A DNA stretch of 64,000 nt. Origin: Aquamicrobium sp. GTDB taxonomy: Bacteria > Pseudomonadota > Alphaproteobacteria > Rhizobiales > Rhizobiaceae. Positions 20,220-32,369 of the stretch are shown piece after piece. Each line of letters starts with the position of its first letter. Position 1 is the stretch's first letter. The notes beneath the pieces were generated by a model. That model ran no database searches. It saw only the letters and a program-made list of their open reading frames with translations, and had not been told where the DNA came from. Position numbers and translations under genes: made by a program. The DNA is taken from NCBI GenBank assembly GCA_019739225.1, contig JAHHDT010000001.1, positions 1,054,001-1,118,000 of the forward strand. The letters are read 5' to 3'.

Positions 20220-20237
20220 CCAGACGGAATCGTCTGG
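20220..20237. promoter_or_regulatory. Small perfect hairpin / palindrome upstream of the 89-aa gene
   Basis: Seven-base arms CCAGACG and CGTCTGG with a GAAT loop, 33 bases before the start at 20270. It could be an operator or the base of a leader structure. Confidence 0.4.
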
Positions 20238-20269
20238 CGTCGCGCAAGCATCCAGAACGCCGGCCCCGC

Positions 20270-20539
20270 ATGACCACGTCCGCCCCACTTGCTCCGCTTA
20301 TCGAACTCGCCACGCAGAAGAATCTCGATCTCTTCTTCCGGGTCGGGCGGGGCTATCTCACACGCGCCATGCGCGGCGGCATGCAGAACCAGCAGGGCTG
20401 GGGCGCAAGCCCGCTCGGCGTCCAGTCGCGTGCCGAAGCCCGCATCGTCTGCACGCTGGCCCCTCCGCTGCCGGAAGCCCGCCTTTATGCGTGGCCCGGC
20501 GGTGCGCAGCGCCGCGTCACCCGGTCCGTCATGCGCTGA
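20270..20539 (+). CDS. Small hypothetical protein
   Basis: An 89-aa product not recognised. Codon use is strongly biased to G/C in third positions, like the neighbours, which supports it as a real gene. It has no signal peptide or membrane segment. Part of it is basic and Gly/Gln-rich (MRGGMQNQQGWGASPLG). It converges on the universal stress protein gene 6 bases away. Confidence 0.5.
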   Translation: MTTSAPLAPLIELATQKNLDLFFRVGRGYLTRAMRGGMQNQQGWGASPLGVQSRAEARIVCTLAPPLPEARLYAWPGGAQRRVTRSVMR

Positions 20540-20545
20540 ACGACG

Positions 20546-21397
20546 CTACCTGAACAGCAGCACCGGGATCTTGCACGACCGGATCATCTCCGTCGTGGTA
20601 GAGCCGATGAACAGCGACCGGATGCGGGAATGGCCATAGGCGCCCATGACCAGCAGGTCGATCCCGTCGCGTTCTACCGCCTTTGAAATGACCTTGTCGG
20701 ACTGTCCGGGCACCAGCTCGGCGGCTGCCTCGTGCCCTCCGGCCTTCAGCGTCGCCTGCGCGCCCTCGAGGCCCCGCCGGCCCTCCACGCTCTCGGCGCC
20801 CGCCGTCAGGAGCCGTATGTCCAGGCCTGCGAAAAGCGGCGAGCGCGCCACATGGTCCACGGCCTTCATAGCGCTCTGCCCGCCATCATAGGCGATCAGG
20901 ACCTTGCGAACCGGCCTGAATGTACGCGCGGCAACGAAGACCGGCTTCTTGGACGCGCGCGCGATCCGCTCCATGTTGGAGCCGAGATGCAGCTTGGCGA
21001 AATCCGCCGCCTCGCCCCGCTTGCCGATCACGATGCCGCGCGCGTCGACTTCGGCCTCCGCAACGGCCTCCAGCAGATCGCCGTTGCGCAATCGCGCGCT
21101 CACCGTCTCGACGCCGGCTTCCTTCAGCACGGCCTCGGCATCCTCGAGGACCGCCCGGCCGCGCTTCTGCGCCAGGCGCGCCCGCTGTTCGTCCAGCGTC
21201 GAAAGTTCCTCCAGCAGGGCGGTCCGGGCGCCAAGCGCGATCGAGCCCGACAGGTCGGAGCTTGCGGTTTCGCGACGTCCGAGCACATGCAGCAGTTCCA
21301 CCGGCGCCCCGGTGCGGCCCGCGATCCAGCCCGCATATTCACAAACGCTTTTGGAATAGGTCGAACCGTCCACCAGCGCGATCAGTTTGTCGGTCAT
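20546..21397 (-). CDS. Universal stress protein, two tandem UspA domains
   Basis: A 283-aa cytoplasmic protein with two Usp folds. The first begins KLIALVDGSTYSKSV; the second begins about residue 164 (RKVLIAYDGGQSAMKA) and carries the ATP-binding motif VMGAYGHSRIRSLFIGSTT. It lies 70 bases downstream of the STAS fragment on the same strand, probably in one operon with the SulP gene, as in other SulP-Usp pairs. Confidence 0.93.
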   Translation of the reverse strand: MTDKLIALVDGSTYSKSVCEYAGWIAGRTGAPVELLHVLGRRETASSDLSGSIALGARTALLEELSTLDEQRARLAQKRGRAVLEDAEAVLKEAGVETVSARLRNGDLLEAVAEAEVDARGIVIGKRGEAADFAKLHLGSNMERIARASKKPVFVAARTFRPVRKVLIAYDGGQSAMKAVDHVARSPLFAGLDIRLLTAGAESVEGRRGLEGAQATLKAGGHEAAAELVPGQSDKVISKAVERDGIDLLVMGAYGHSRIRSLFIGSTTTEMIRSCKIPVLLFR

Positions 21398-21467
21398 TGT
21401 GTCCTCCCTGCCGTGCAGGTTAAGCCGCGAAGTCGAAACGTCGCAAACGGTGCAAGATAAGCCATCG

Positions 21468-21698
21468 TCAATGCGCCATCAGCTTGTCGAGCGCGCCCGG
21501 CCTGTCGTGAATGGCGAGACGGTCGACGATCGTTTCGCTCGCCAGGTTCATGCCGACGATCTCCACCTCCGCGCCGTCGCGGCGGAACTTCAGCACCGCC
21601 ATGTCGAGAGCGGCCACGCTCGATATGTCCCAGATATGGGCTCTCGACACGTCGATCGTGACCGTCTCCAGCGTCTCCCTGAAATCGAACGCCGCCAT
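21468..21698 (-). pseudogene. Detached STAS domain of the SulP transporter
   Basis: A 76-aa frame (MAAFDFRETLETVTIDVSRA onward) that matches the C-terminal STAS domain of SulP transporters. It is in the same frame as the upstream membrane part and separated only by the TAG at 21711-21713 plus four sense codons (GCG GAG GAT TTC). The ATG at 21698 is an ordinary internal Met in homologues and has no clear ribosome binding site, so this is better read as the severed tail than as an independent gene. Confidence 0.75.
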
Positions 21699-21710
21699 GA
21701 AATCCTCCGC

Positions 21711-22952
21711 CTAGGCAAAGAAGAGCTGGCCCTCGACCGTGTAGATGCGGTGCCGGCCGTCGGCGCTGAGCGTCGAGGAAACGGCGAAGAGCTGCGCGAT
21801 CTTCCAGGCAAAGAAGATGCCCGACAGAAGCACGCCGATCAGCACGCCGATGGCGAGATTATGCGTGAAGATGACGCCGACCACCGTCGCCAGCATGACG
21901 ATGGATGACGAGCGCGGATGATCCCGCAGATTCCTGATCGACGACCACGAGAAGGTGCCGATCGACACCATGATCATGATCGCGACCAGCGCGGCCATGG
22001 GGATCTGGCTGACGAGGTCGCCAAGCACGAGGATCATGAACAGCAGCAGCATGCCGGCGGCAAAAGTCGACAGCCGTCCGCGCCCGCCGGACTTCACGTT
22101 GATGATCGACTGGCCGATCATGGCGCAGCCTGCCATGCCGCCTATGAAGGCCGTCGCCGTATTGGCGATGCCCTGTCCGATGCACTCCTGGTTGCGGTCG
22201 GACGGCGTATCCGTCAGGTCGTCGACGATCTGCGCCGTCATCAGCGATTCCAGCAGGCCCACCACCGCCACCGCCGCCGAATAGGGCAGGATGATCAGCA
22301 GCGTTTCCAGCGTCAGCGGAATATCTGGGATCAGGAATACCGGCAGCGTCGAAGGCAGTTCGCCCATGTCGCCCACGGTCCGCACGTCGAAGCCGAAGGC
22401 AATGGCAATCGTCGTCAGCACCACGATGCACACCAGCGGCGACGGAACGGCCTTGGTGAGGCGTGGAAAGAGATAGATGATCGCCAGTCCCGCCGCGACC
22501 ATGACATAGGTCAGCCACGGCACGCCGATCAGCTCGGGAAGCTGCGCCATGAAGATCAGGATTGCCAGCGCGTTGACGAAGCCGGTCATCACCGAGCGCG
22601 ACACGAAGCGCATCACGTAGCCGAGCTTCAGGAAGCCCGCGCCGATCTGCAGCAGGCCCGCAAGCACCGTGGCGGCAAGCAGGTATTGCAACCCGTGGTC
22701 GCGCACCAGCGTCACCATCAGCACGGCGGTCGCCGCCGTCGCGGCCGAGATCATGCCCGGCCTGCCGCCCACGAAGGCGATCAGCACGGCGATCGAGAAC
22801 GAGGCGTAGAGCCCGACCTTCGGGTCGACCCCGGCGATGATCGAGAAGGCGATGGCCTCGGGGATAAGCGCAAGCGCGACGACGAGGCCGGCGAGAAGAT
22901 CGCCGCGCACGTTGCCGAACCACTGCGCGCGGTAGGCGGACAAGGATTTCAT
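21711..22952 (-). CDS. SulP family anion transporter, truncated before STAS by an amber codon
   Basis: A 413-aa membrane part of a SulP sulfate/bicarbonate-type transporter: [20 protein letters not shown] (helices 1-2), [29 protein letters not shown] and [15 protein letters not shown] are family signatures. The frame ends at GQLFFA-TAG and the next in-frame codons continue straight into the STAS domain. TAG is one base from TCG (Ser), which is what the family usually has here. The ATG at 22952 was chosen because [14 protein letters not shown] is the typical start. It could be a pseudogene, a readthrough case or a sequencing error. Confidence 0.85.
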   Translation of the reverse strand: MKSLSAYRAQWFGNVRGDLLAGLVVALALIPEAIAFSIIAGVDPKVGLYASFSIAVLIAFVGGRPGMISAATAATAVLMVTLVRDHGLQYLLAATVLAGLLQIGAGFLKLGYVMRFVSRSVMTGFVNALAILIFMAQLPELIGVPWLTYVMVAAGLAIIYLFPRLTKAVPSPLVCIVVLTTIAIAFGFDVRTVGDMGELPSTLPVFLIPDIPLTLETLLIILPYSAAVAVVGLLESLMTAQIVDDLTDTPSDRNQECIGQGIANTATAFIGGMAGCAMIGQSIINVKSGGRGRLSTFAAGMLLLFMILVLGDLVSQIPMAALVAIMIMVSIGTFSWSSIRNLRDHPRSSSIVMLATVVGVIFTHNLAIGVLIGVLLSGIFFAWKIAQLFAVSSTLSADGRHRIYTVEGQLFFA

Positions 22953-23321
22953 GAATTTCCAGCAGTATCGAAAGCCTGACGGTCGGCCCGGGCGGGTCGC
23001 ATGGCGTTTCAGGCATGTTCGTTGTCCGGCGGATTGGCGGCCGGAAGAGCCACCCGGACTTTCACCGGGTCCTGACGGGATGGGGGTGGTCTTAGGCAAT
23101 TCGTTGCTGCGCCGCAACATCAAATCCCGATCGCCACCACGTTCGCCGAGGCGTCTTCACGTCGGGCAACCCTCATGCTACCCAGAACTCGCTATGAAGT
23201 TCACATTCAAATCCTCCTCGACCTTCTTCCTGGGCTGAACCACGCGTTCAGGCCGGCGCATTGCGATGCGCCAGAAAGATAACGGCCCGGTTTCGCCAGC
23301 GGCCGAGCAGAGGATTTCGAC
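22953..23321. other. Divergent gap between sulP and the phytanoyl-CoA dioxygenase-like gene
   Basis: About 370 bases without a gene. The sulP-proximal half contains two GC-rich hairpins reading on the minus strand (separate entry). The dioxygenase-proximal half shows no clear signal beyond scattered AT-rich positions near 23190-23230. Confidence 0.6.
23025..23070 (-). promoter_or_regulatory. Structured mRNA leader upstream of sulP (riboswitch-like candidate)
   Basis: Reading on the sulP strand, two perfect 6-bp hairpins follow each other: ACCCGG/CCGGGT (23070-23065 with 23057-23052, loop TGAAAGT) and TCCGGC/GCCGGA (23045-23040 with 23030-23025). They lie about 75-120 bases before the sulP start. 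Alphaproteobacterial sulfate-transporter genes are known to carry an RNA motif called sul1; whether this is that motif was not tested. Confidence 0.4.
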
Positions 23322-24113
23322 ATGCAGAACGACAGCGCGCACGGGCTGAGCCCGGCGCAAATCTCAACCTTCATTTCGGACGGCTTCATCAGGATCGACG
23401 ATGCGTTTGCGTCCAAGCTGGCGCAAGACGCCCGCGCCATCCTGTGGCGGGCGATGGGCCTGTCGCCCGAGGAGCCGGCCGGCTGGACCCAACCCGTCAT
23501 ACGGCTGGGCATGTTCACCGAGCAGCCGTTCATTGCCGCTGCCAACACCCCGCGCCTGCAGGCGGCCTACGACGCACTCGTCGGTCCCGGCCGCTGGCAG
23601 GCGCCGGCGGCCATGGGCACCTTTCCGGTGCGGTTTCCGAGCGCGGATGATCCCGGCGACGCCGGCTGGCACATCGACGCCAGCTTCGGCACCGACGCGG
23701 CGGACTTCATGCAATGGCGCGCCAATGTGGTCAGCCGTGGTCGCGCCCTGCTGATGCTGTTTCTGTTCTCCGACATCGGCCAGGACGACGCGCCGACACG
23801 CATCCGCATCGGCTCGCACCGGCAGATCGCCCGGCAATTGCTACCCCATGGCGAAGCGGGGCTGACACTGGGCGAACTGGCAGCAAACGGTTTCGCCGAA
23901 AGCGCGGATTGCGCCGAAACGCTGGCGACCGGCCCTGCCGGCACGGTCTATCTGTGCCATCCGTTTCTGGTCCACAGCGCCCAGCCGCATCGCGGAACGA
24001 CACCGCGTTTCCTGGCCCAGCCGCCGCTGCTGCCGACCGGACCGTTCAGGCAAGACCTGCCGCCGTCACCTGTCCAAGTCGCCATCCGCGAAGCCTGCAA
24101 GCTGACCTTCTAG
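23322..24113 (+). CDS. Phytanoyl-CoA dioxygenase (PhyH) family protein
   Basis: A 263-aa Fe(II)/2-oxoglutarate dioxygenase-like protein. The HxD iron-binding pair is in GWHIDASFG near residue 117 and the distal His in HPFLVHSAQPHRG near residue 215; the following Arg would hold 2-oxoglutarate. Substrate unknown. The ATG at 23322 begins MQNDSAHGLS. No partner gene is evident. Confidence 0.85.
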   Translation: MQNDSAHGLSPAQISTFISDGFIRIDDAFASKLAQDARAILWRAMGLSPEEPAGWTQPVIRLGMFTEQPFIAAANTPRLQAAYDALVGPGRWQAPAAMGTFPVRFPSADDPGDAGWHIDASFGTDAADFMQWRANVVSRGRALLMLFLFSDIGQDDAPTRIRIGSHRQIARQLLPHGEAGLTLGELAANGFAESADCAETLATGPAGTVYLCHPFLVHSAQPHRGTTPRFLAQPPLLPTGPFRQDLPPSPVQVAIREACKLTF

Positions 24114-24268
24114 TGGCAAGGTGCCGCTTTTGGCCTGCGTTGAATATGCGTCGAAAACCCTCTCGCCGCAGACGTTAGGGCAATTGCATGCGGGGACGGC
24201 CGGCGTCGCGGCAGCGTCGTTGCGCCCGTCCGAAAGGCCTTGAGCAAGAGTGCAGCCACCTCAGAATC

Positions 24269-24291
24269 CCCCTCCCCCTTGTGGGGAGGGG
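24269..24291. repeat. GC-rich palindromic intergenic repeat (cccctcccc type)
   Basis: Nine-base arms CCCCTCCCC and GGGGAGGGG with loop CTTGT, followed by TAAGGGGTGGGGGTG. This motif recurs between genes in many rhizobial genomes. It lies between convergent genes in a 262-base gap that otherwise looks empty. Confidence 0.7.
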
Positions 24292-24375
24292 TAAGGGGTG
24301 GGGGTGACGCCTTGTGCGATTGCTTGCCGCACACGGTGAGAGGCGTCAGATTAATCACCCCGATGCCGGACAAGC

Positions 24376-25170
24376 CTACTCCGCAATCGCGCCGCAGGTG
24401 AGGTTGGCGACTGCGCCCGTCATCGCACCGGCCCGGTCCGAGGCCAGGAACGCGGCCGTCTCGGCTACATGCTCGATGCGCGGCAGCCGCTTCAGCATGG
24501 TCGATTGCGCCGCACCGCCAAGCCATTGGTCGAGGGTCAGTCCCATGGCTTCGGCCTTGGGCCGGAACAGCTCGCCCGTATAGGAGCCGGCCGCCGGCGC
24601 ATCGCCCAGCGCATGCGGCCTGATGCAGACGACCCGGATGTTGCGTGGCCCCAATTCATCCGCCAGCGTGCGGGAGAACGCCTCGACCCCCGCTTGCGAT
24701 GCGGCGTGGCCGAGATGCCCGCCCACCGCCATGGTCGCGCCCGGCGCCGACAGCGTCAGGATCACGCCGGTCCGCGACCGCCCCATATGCGGGGCGACCG
24801 CCTTCGACGTGATGAAAAGCGCCCGCAGGAACCGATCCACCGGCAGCATGAATGCGTCCAGCGTCAGCTCTGCGATCGTCGTTCCCTGATCGTGCGGGAA
24901 GCTCACCGCGTTGAGCGCGATGTCGATGCTTCCGGCGCGCTCGGCGATTCCCGCCGCGTGGCGGTCCACCGCCTGTTCGTCGAGCACGTCGAGTTCGGCC
25001 GTCTCCACCTGCCCGCCGGCCGAGGCGATTGCATCGGCCACCCGATCGAGCTTTGCCCGGTTGCGCCCTGCAACGAAGACGCGCGCGCCTTCCCGGGCAA
25101 ACACCTCGGCCACCGCAGCGCCGATGGCGCCGGCGCCGTAGATCACGGCATTCCTGTCATTCAGTAACAT
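24376..25170 (-). CDS. SDR-fold oxidoreductase with altered active site
   Basis: A 264-aa short-chain dehydrogenase/reductase-fold protein. The N-terminal cofactor motif is YGAGAIGAAVAEVFAREGARV, followed by NAVSFPHDQG in place of the usual NNAG. The catalytic YxxxK is replaced: the aligned segment reads GHLGHAASQAGVEAF, with His for Tyr and Gln for Lys. It may therefore lack classical dehydrogenase activity. It is downstream of the ArsR-SRPBCC pair on the same strand. Confidence 0.85.
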   Translation of the reverse strand: MLLNDRNAVIYGAGAIGAAVAEVFAREGARVFVAGRNRAKLDRVADAIASAGGQVETAELDVLDEQAVDRHAAGIAERAGSIDIALNAVSFPHDQGTTIAELTLDAFMLPVDRFLRALFITSKAVAPHMGRSRTGVILTLSAPGATMAVGGHLGHAASQAGVEAFSRTLADELGPRNIRVVCIRPHALGDAPAAGSYTGELFRPKAEAMGLTLDQWLGGAAQSTMLKRLPRIEHVAETAAFLASDRAGAMTGAVANLTCGAIAE

Positions 25171-25196
25171 GATGTTCTCGCGTGCTCCGGCTGCCG

Positions 25197-25622
25197 TCAG
25201 GCAAGGGACTTTTCAAGCGCCTCAAGGATCGTGGTCCAGCCCTTGATGTGGCCGTCACGCGAGTCCTCGCTCCTGAACTTGACCTGCCGCAGCGTGATCT
25301 CGGTGGCGCCCGCTTCCGCCTCGGCGAAGTCGACCGTCACCACGCTGTCGTCGAGCGAATGCGGCGATTCCCAGGTGAACGACAGGTGCGAATGTGGGTC
25401 GATCGCAAGATAAGTGCCCGCATGCGGGATTTCCTTTTCGGGCGTCACCATGACGATCGAGAACCGCCCGCCCTTTACGGGATCGTTCGTCACCCGCGCA
25501 TTGCCCGTCGTGGACGGCGGCCGCATGAATTTCGACAGCATCTGCGGCGACAGCCACGCCTCGAAAACCTTCTCACGCGGGGCCGCGATCCTGTGGTTTA
25601 TCGTCAGTTCCAGTTCGCTCAT
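25197..25622 (-). CDS. SRPBCC (AHSA1-like) domain protein
   Basis: A 141-aa START-superfamily protein of the Aha1/CalC-like group. Signatures are RIAAPREKVFEAWLSPQMLSKF at the N-terminus and GHIKGWTTILEALEKSL at the C-terminus. Members bind small hydrophobic ligands, but the ligand is unknown. It overlaps the end of the ArsR gene by 50 bases, a very common ArsR-SRPBCC operon. Confidence 0.9.
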   Translation of the reverse strand: MSELELTINHRIAAPREKVFEAWLSPQMLSKFMRPPSTTGNARVTNDPVKGGRFSIVMVTPEKEIPHAGTYLAIDPHSHLSFTWESPHSLDDSVVTVDFAEAEAGATEITLRQVKFRSEDSRDGHIKGWTTILEALEKSLA

Positions 25623-25950
25623 CGTCTTGGTCTCCTGTAACCAGCAACTCTTCCAGCGCCGAGAGGCGCAGTTCCCAGATCGATTTCAACTGACCGAACC
25701 ACTGCTCGGTGAGCCTTAGCGGCCCGAGCTCGGGTGCGATGAAATGTTCGCGCCCCACGGTCCGGCGAGTGACGAGACCCGCCTCCTCCAGCACCTTGAT
25801 GTGCTTCGAAACGGAGTTCAGCGACATCTCGAAATGGGCTGCGAGTGCCGTCACCCTCAGCGCGCCCTCCTGTACGAGGAGCGTGAGTATCCTGCGCCGC
25901 GTGGTATCGCCTGCGGCCTTCAGAACGCGTGACAGGTCTTCTTCGTCCAT
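25573..25950 (-). CDS. ArsR family transcriptional regulator
   Basis: A 125-aa winged-helix repressor: ILTLLVQEGALRVTALAAHFEMSLNSVSKHIKVLEEAGLV is the recognition region (about residues 21-60). No metal-binding ELCVC motif is present, so it is of the non-metal ArsR class linked to SRPBCC proteins. Just upstream lies an extended inverted repeat that probably serves as its own operator. Confidence 0.93.
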   Translation of the reverse strand: MDEEDLSRVLKAAGDTTRRRILTLLVQEGALRVTALAAHFEMSLNSVSKHIKVLEEAGLVTRRTVGREHFIAPELGPLRLTEQWFGQLKSIWELRLSALEELLVTGDQDDERTGTDDKPQDRGPA

Positions 25951-25952
25951 TC

Positions 25953-26010
25953 ATTCACCCTTATGGTTGAATATACACCCTGCAAAAATTAGTCAACCAT
26001 TTGGGTGAAT
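25953..26010. promoter_or_regulatory. Inverted-repeat operator upstream of arsR
   Basis: Two 18-base arms, 25953-25970 (ATTCACCC..ATGGTTGA) and 25993-26010 (TCAACCAT..GGGTGAAT), match at 16 of 18 positions in inverted orientation, separated by 22 bases. The left arm starts 3 bases before the arsR start codon. This suits autoregulation by ArsR. The shorter words TTGAATAT and TTAGTCAA between the arms add to its symmetry. Confidence 0.7.
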
Positions 26011-26069
26011 AATTTTTCGCGACGCGCAGCCGGCCCCTTGGACTACGCTCTCCGGCTGCGAATCCCGGT

Positions 26070-26606
26070 CTATCGTGAGACGATGAGTTCCTGCTCTATC
26101 CGGTCGAACAGCGCACGCCAGGCCGTGTCGGGAAGATCGACGAGCCCCAGCCCCCGCAGCAGGAACGCCCCCTCGGCGGCGAAGAATGCAATGCGCGCCT
26201 GCTCGTCACGGCCGAACAGCTTCAGCCGGTCGCGGTAGTAGTCGCGCAGCACCTCGGCATGGCCGGGCGATTCCGCCAGCGTCGCCATCAGGCTTGCGGC
26301 GCGCGCGGCAAGCGCGTCGTTTTCGTCGCGGGTCGCTGCCAGATGCGCCTGCATGCCGGCCTCCGCGCTGTCCGCAAGCGTCTCCCGCTTTGCCTCGACC
26401 TCACCCAGAAACCGGTCGATATCGCGCCGCGTCATCGCCGCTACCAGTTCCTGCTTGCTGCCATAGCAGTAGAGCACACCACCCTTGCTGACGCCGGCAC
26501 GCCGTGCGACCGCGTCGAAGGTCAGGCTCCCTGCCCCCTCCTCGGTTACGATCGCCTCGGCCGCGTCCAGGATCGCATCCCTGTCGATCGTTCTCTTCCT
26601 GCCCAT
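26070..26606 (-). CDS. TetR/AcrR family transcriptional regulator
   Basis: A 178-aa repressor with N-terminal helix-turn-helix (LTFDAVARRAGVSKGGVLYCYGSKQELVAAM) and a C-terminal TetR_C-type ligand domain. The ATG at 26606 (MGRKRTIDRDAIL) was preferred to the longer frame because it precedes the HTH at the usual distance. It is divergent from the guanidinium exporter gene 98 bases away and probably represses it. Confidence 0.93.
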   Translation of the reverse strand: MGRKRTIDRDAILDAAEAIVTEEGAGSLTFDAVARRAGVSKGGVLYCYGSKQELVAAMTRRDIDRFLGEVEAKRETLADSAEAGMQAHLAATRDENDALAARAASLMATLAESPGHAEVLRDYYRDRLKLFGRDEQARIAFFAAEGAFLLRGLGLVDLPDTAWRALFDRIEQELIVSR

Positions 26607-26624
26607 CTGTTTTCCTCTTTTCAA

Positions 26625-26646
26625 ACCGTCTGGTCGGATATATATA
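26625..26646. promoter_or_regulatory. Candidate TetR operator overlapping a -10-like tract
   Basis: ACCGTCTGGT followed by CGG and an alternating TATATATA run in the tetR-gdx gap. The small ACC/GGT palindrome resembles TetR-family sites and would overlap the promoter of the exporter gene. Visual call only. Confidence 0.3.
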
Positions 26647-26703
26647 GCATCCAAGTTCCGGCACGTCACCCGTCGCCGGCTTTGAATCGAAAGGAGTAAA
26701 GTC

Positions 26704-27024
26704 ATGGCCTGGCTCTATCTCGGCTTTGCCGGCCTGCTGGAAATCGTCTGGGCCTCGTTCCTGAAGCAGTCCGAGGGGTTCACCCGCCTCACGCCGAGCG
26801 TCATCACGCTGGTGGCTATGGCAGGCTCCTTCTGGCTGCTGGCCCTGGCCATGCGCAGCCTGCCGCTCGGCACCGCCTATGCCATCTGGACCGGCATCGG
26901 CGCGGTCGGCGCCTTCGCGGTCGGCATCGTGGTCATGGGCGAGGCGGCGACCCTTGGCCGTATCGTCAGCGTTGCCCTTCTGATAACCGGCATGGTTGGC
27001 CTCAAGCTCTCCTCGGGCCACTGA
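26704..27024 (+). CDS. gdx: SMR family guanidinium exporter (Gdx/SugE)
   Basis: A 106-aa four-helix small multidrug resistance-type transporter of the Gdx (SugE) branch, which exports guanidinium in exchange for protons. The essential Glu is in [18 protein letters not shown], and the Gdx signature [20 protein letters not shown] is present. A strong AAAGGAG ribosome binding site precedes the ATG. Control appears to be by the divergent TetR protein; no guanidine riboswitch was seen in the short leader. Confidence 0.93.
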   Translation: MAWLYLGFAGLLEIVWASFLKQSEGFTRLTPSVITLVAMAGSFWLLALAMRSLPLGTAYAIWTGIGAVGAFAVGIVVMGEAATLGRIVSVALLITGMVGLKLSSGH

Positions 27025-27029
27025 GACGT

Positions 27030-27677
27030 TCACGGCGGCTGCGCCCACCGCTCGAAACCGTCTCCTCCGGTGACGCGGGCAACGGCACGCCGCATCGCGG
27101 CGGCCACCGCGTCGCCGCCCAGTTCCTGAAGTGCGTAATATTTCATGGTCAGCACGGTGAAACCGGTGATTGCCTCACGGGCTTCACCGGTCAAAGGCAA
27201 AGGCGCAGTGGCGTGATACTCGGATTGGCCGCCGGCGAAACGACTGCCCGAGACGCGCGCCGCGGCATAGCCGGTGCCCACGGCTTCGCCTTGCTCACCA
27301 ATGAACACCACCGCGGCGGCAACCGTGTCGCCGTCGGAAAGATTGTCACCGGAAAAACTGAAGCTGACCGCCGCGCCACCCGCCTCATCGATGGTCAACG
27401 TCGCGCTGCCGCGCTCCGGACTGCGGAAATACCGCCAGCGGAAGGTCAGACCCTGCTGGTCGGTCCAGGCAGTCCCGCCAAAGACGCTGTAGGGCGGCGG
27501 CAGTGCGTCTAGCGGCACGTGATCGCCGGAAGCCCTGTCGATGAGCACGAAGTAGCGTCCGGCACGCTCTTCGTCCGGCGCAACCATGAAGGCCGCCGCC
27601 TGGTTGGGCGCTGCAAGAATGGCCGATGCCAAGGCCAGGCAGCGAATTCGTCGCATCGCCAGCACATCCTTTCGCAT
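27030..27677 (-). CDS. Secreted/periplasmic hypothetical protein
   Basis: A 215-aa protein with an N-terminal signal peptide (IRCLALASAILAAPNQAAA). The mature part has no recognised domain; it is rich in beta-type segments (GSATLTIDEAGGAAVSFSFSG). The ATG at 27677 was chosen for its GGGAG ribosome binding site; the next ATG at 27656 is also possible. It is convergent with the Gdx gene. Confidence 0.65.
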   Translation of the reverse strand: MRKDVLAMRRIRCLALASAILAAPNQAAAFMVAPDEERAGRYFVLIDRASGDHVPLDALPPPYSVFGGTAWTDQQGLTFRWRYFRSPERGSATLTIDEAGGAAVSFSFSGDNLSDGDTVAAAVVFIGEQGEAVGTGYAAARVSGSRFAGGQSEYHATAPLPLTGEAREAITGFTVLTMKYYALQELGGDAVAAAMRRAVARVTGGDGFERWAQPP

Positions 27678-27857
27678 CGAATCTCCCAAAGCGTCGCCCC
27701 CTGCGCAAGGCCGCCGTCAATTCCCGCGCACCTCGTCGCCAACACCGGACAGTCCTTCTATGCATTCCTCCGGAAAATGGAGCGCGGATGTCGGAATTGG
27801 CGGCCCATGCGCGTCCTCGGCGGGAACGGTTCAACCGAGGCAAGAGAGGAACAGGAA

Positions 27858-28544
27858 ATGCGCAAGATCATCGCGGCAGCATTCGTCAGCCTGGACGGCG
27901 TCATGCAGGCACCCGGCGGACCGGAGGAAGATCCGACCGGCGGCTTCGAATATGGCGGCTGGCTGCCCGCCTTCTGGGATGACGAGCTCAGCGCGGCTCT
28001 GGACAGGAATTTCGCCGCGCCGTTCGACCTCCTGCTGGGACGTCGCACCTACGACATTTTCGCTGCCCACTGGCCCCATATCCAGGTCGATCCTTCGGCA
28101 AGCGACTTCGATGTGCTGAATGCGGACATCGCAAACACCTTCAACCGCATCACCAAATATGTCGCGACTCACCGCCCTGAAACGCTCGACTGGCAGAACA
28201 GCGAGTCGCTGGGCAGCGACGTCGTCGCCACGCTGCGCAAGTTGAAGCAGGGTGATGGTCCGGACCTGATGACACAGGGCTCCAGCGAACTGCTCAGGAT
28301 TCTGTTCGAGAACGATCTGGTCGATGAGTTGCGCGTCTTCACCTTCCCGCTGCTGCTGGGCAAGGGCAAGCGCATGTTCGGCAATGCCAGCGCGTCCCAT
28401 ACGTTGACGCTTGCCTCGTCCAGTATCTCGCCCAACGGCGTCGTCATCGCCACCTACGAGCGTGCCGGCGCGGTGCAGACCGGCTCCTTCGCCCTCGAAA
28501 CGCCGACGGAAGCCGAAATCGAGCGTCGCAACACGCTCGCCTGA
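27858..28544 (+). CDS. Dihydrofolate reductase family protein (RibD C-terminal-like)
   Basis: A 228-aa protein of the RibD-C/DHFR-like superfamily: KIIAAAFVSLDGVMQAPGGPEED at the N-terminus, LLLGRRTYDIFAAHWP and LMTQGSSELLRILFENDLVDELRVFTFPLLLGKGKRMF. Such proteins bind NADPH; the physiological substrate is unknown. The ATG at 27858 follows GAGGAACAGGAA. Confidence 0.9.
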   Translation: MRKIIAAAFVSLDGVMQAPGGPEEDPTGGFEYGGWLPAFWDDELSAALDRNFAAPFDLLLGRRTYDIFAAHWPHIQVDPSASDFDVLNADIANTFNRITKYVATHRPETLDWQNSESLGSDVVATLRKLKQGDGPDLMTQGSSELLRILFENDLVDELRVFTFPLLLGKGKRMFGNASASHTLTLASSSISPNGVVIATYERAGAVQTGSFALETPTEAEIERRNTLA

Positions 28545-28840
28545 CACACGTCCTTTCGACGCTCCAGCATGGCCGCGCCGCCGTCGATGCGGCCATGTTG
28601 CGTCCGGCAAGGTCGAAGGCCGCAGGGGTCGGCGAATGCCCGTCACGGCAGCGGCGGTGCGACAGCGCGTCCGGCCCGGCATTTCCGGGGTTCCCTACCC
28701 CTTCTCCTTACCCTATAAGGCCCGCCTAGCCTGACAGAATCTTCACTTGCCCCGAACCGGCAGGGCCTCCGCGACGCGTCAGCGCAAAACGGAGAATCCC
28801 CGTCCGGCGCTTGGGCAAGCCCGAACCGACGGACGCTTCC

Positions 28841-32323
<3,483 letters not shown>

Positions 32324-32369
32324 GTCGTTTGCCACCTTGGCGAGGAAGCCCTGCGAGCATCTAGGGATT

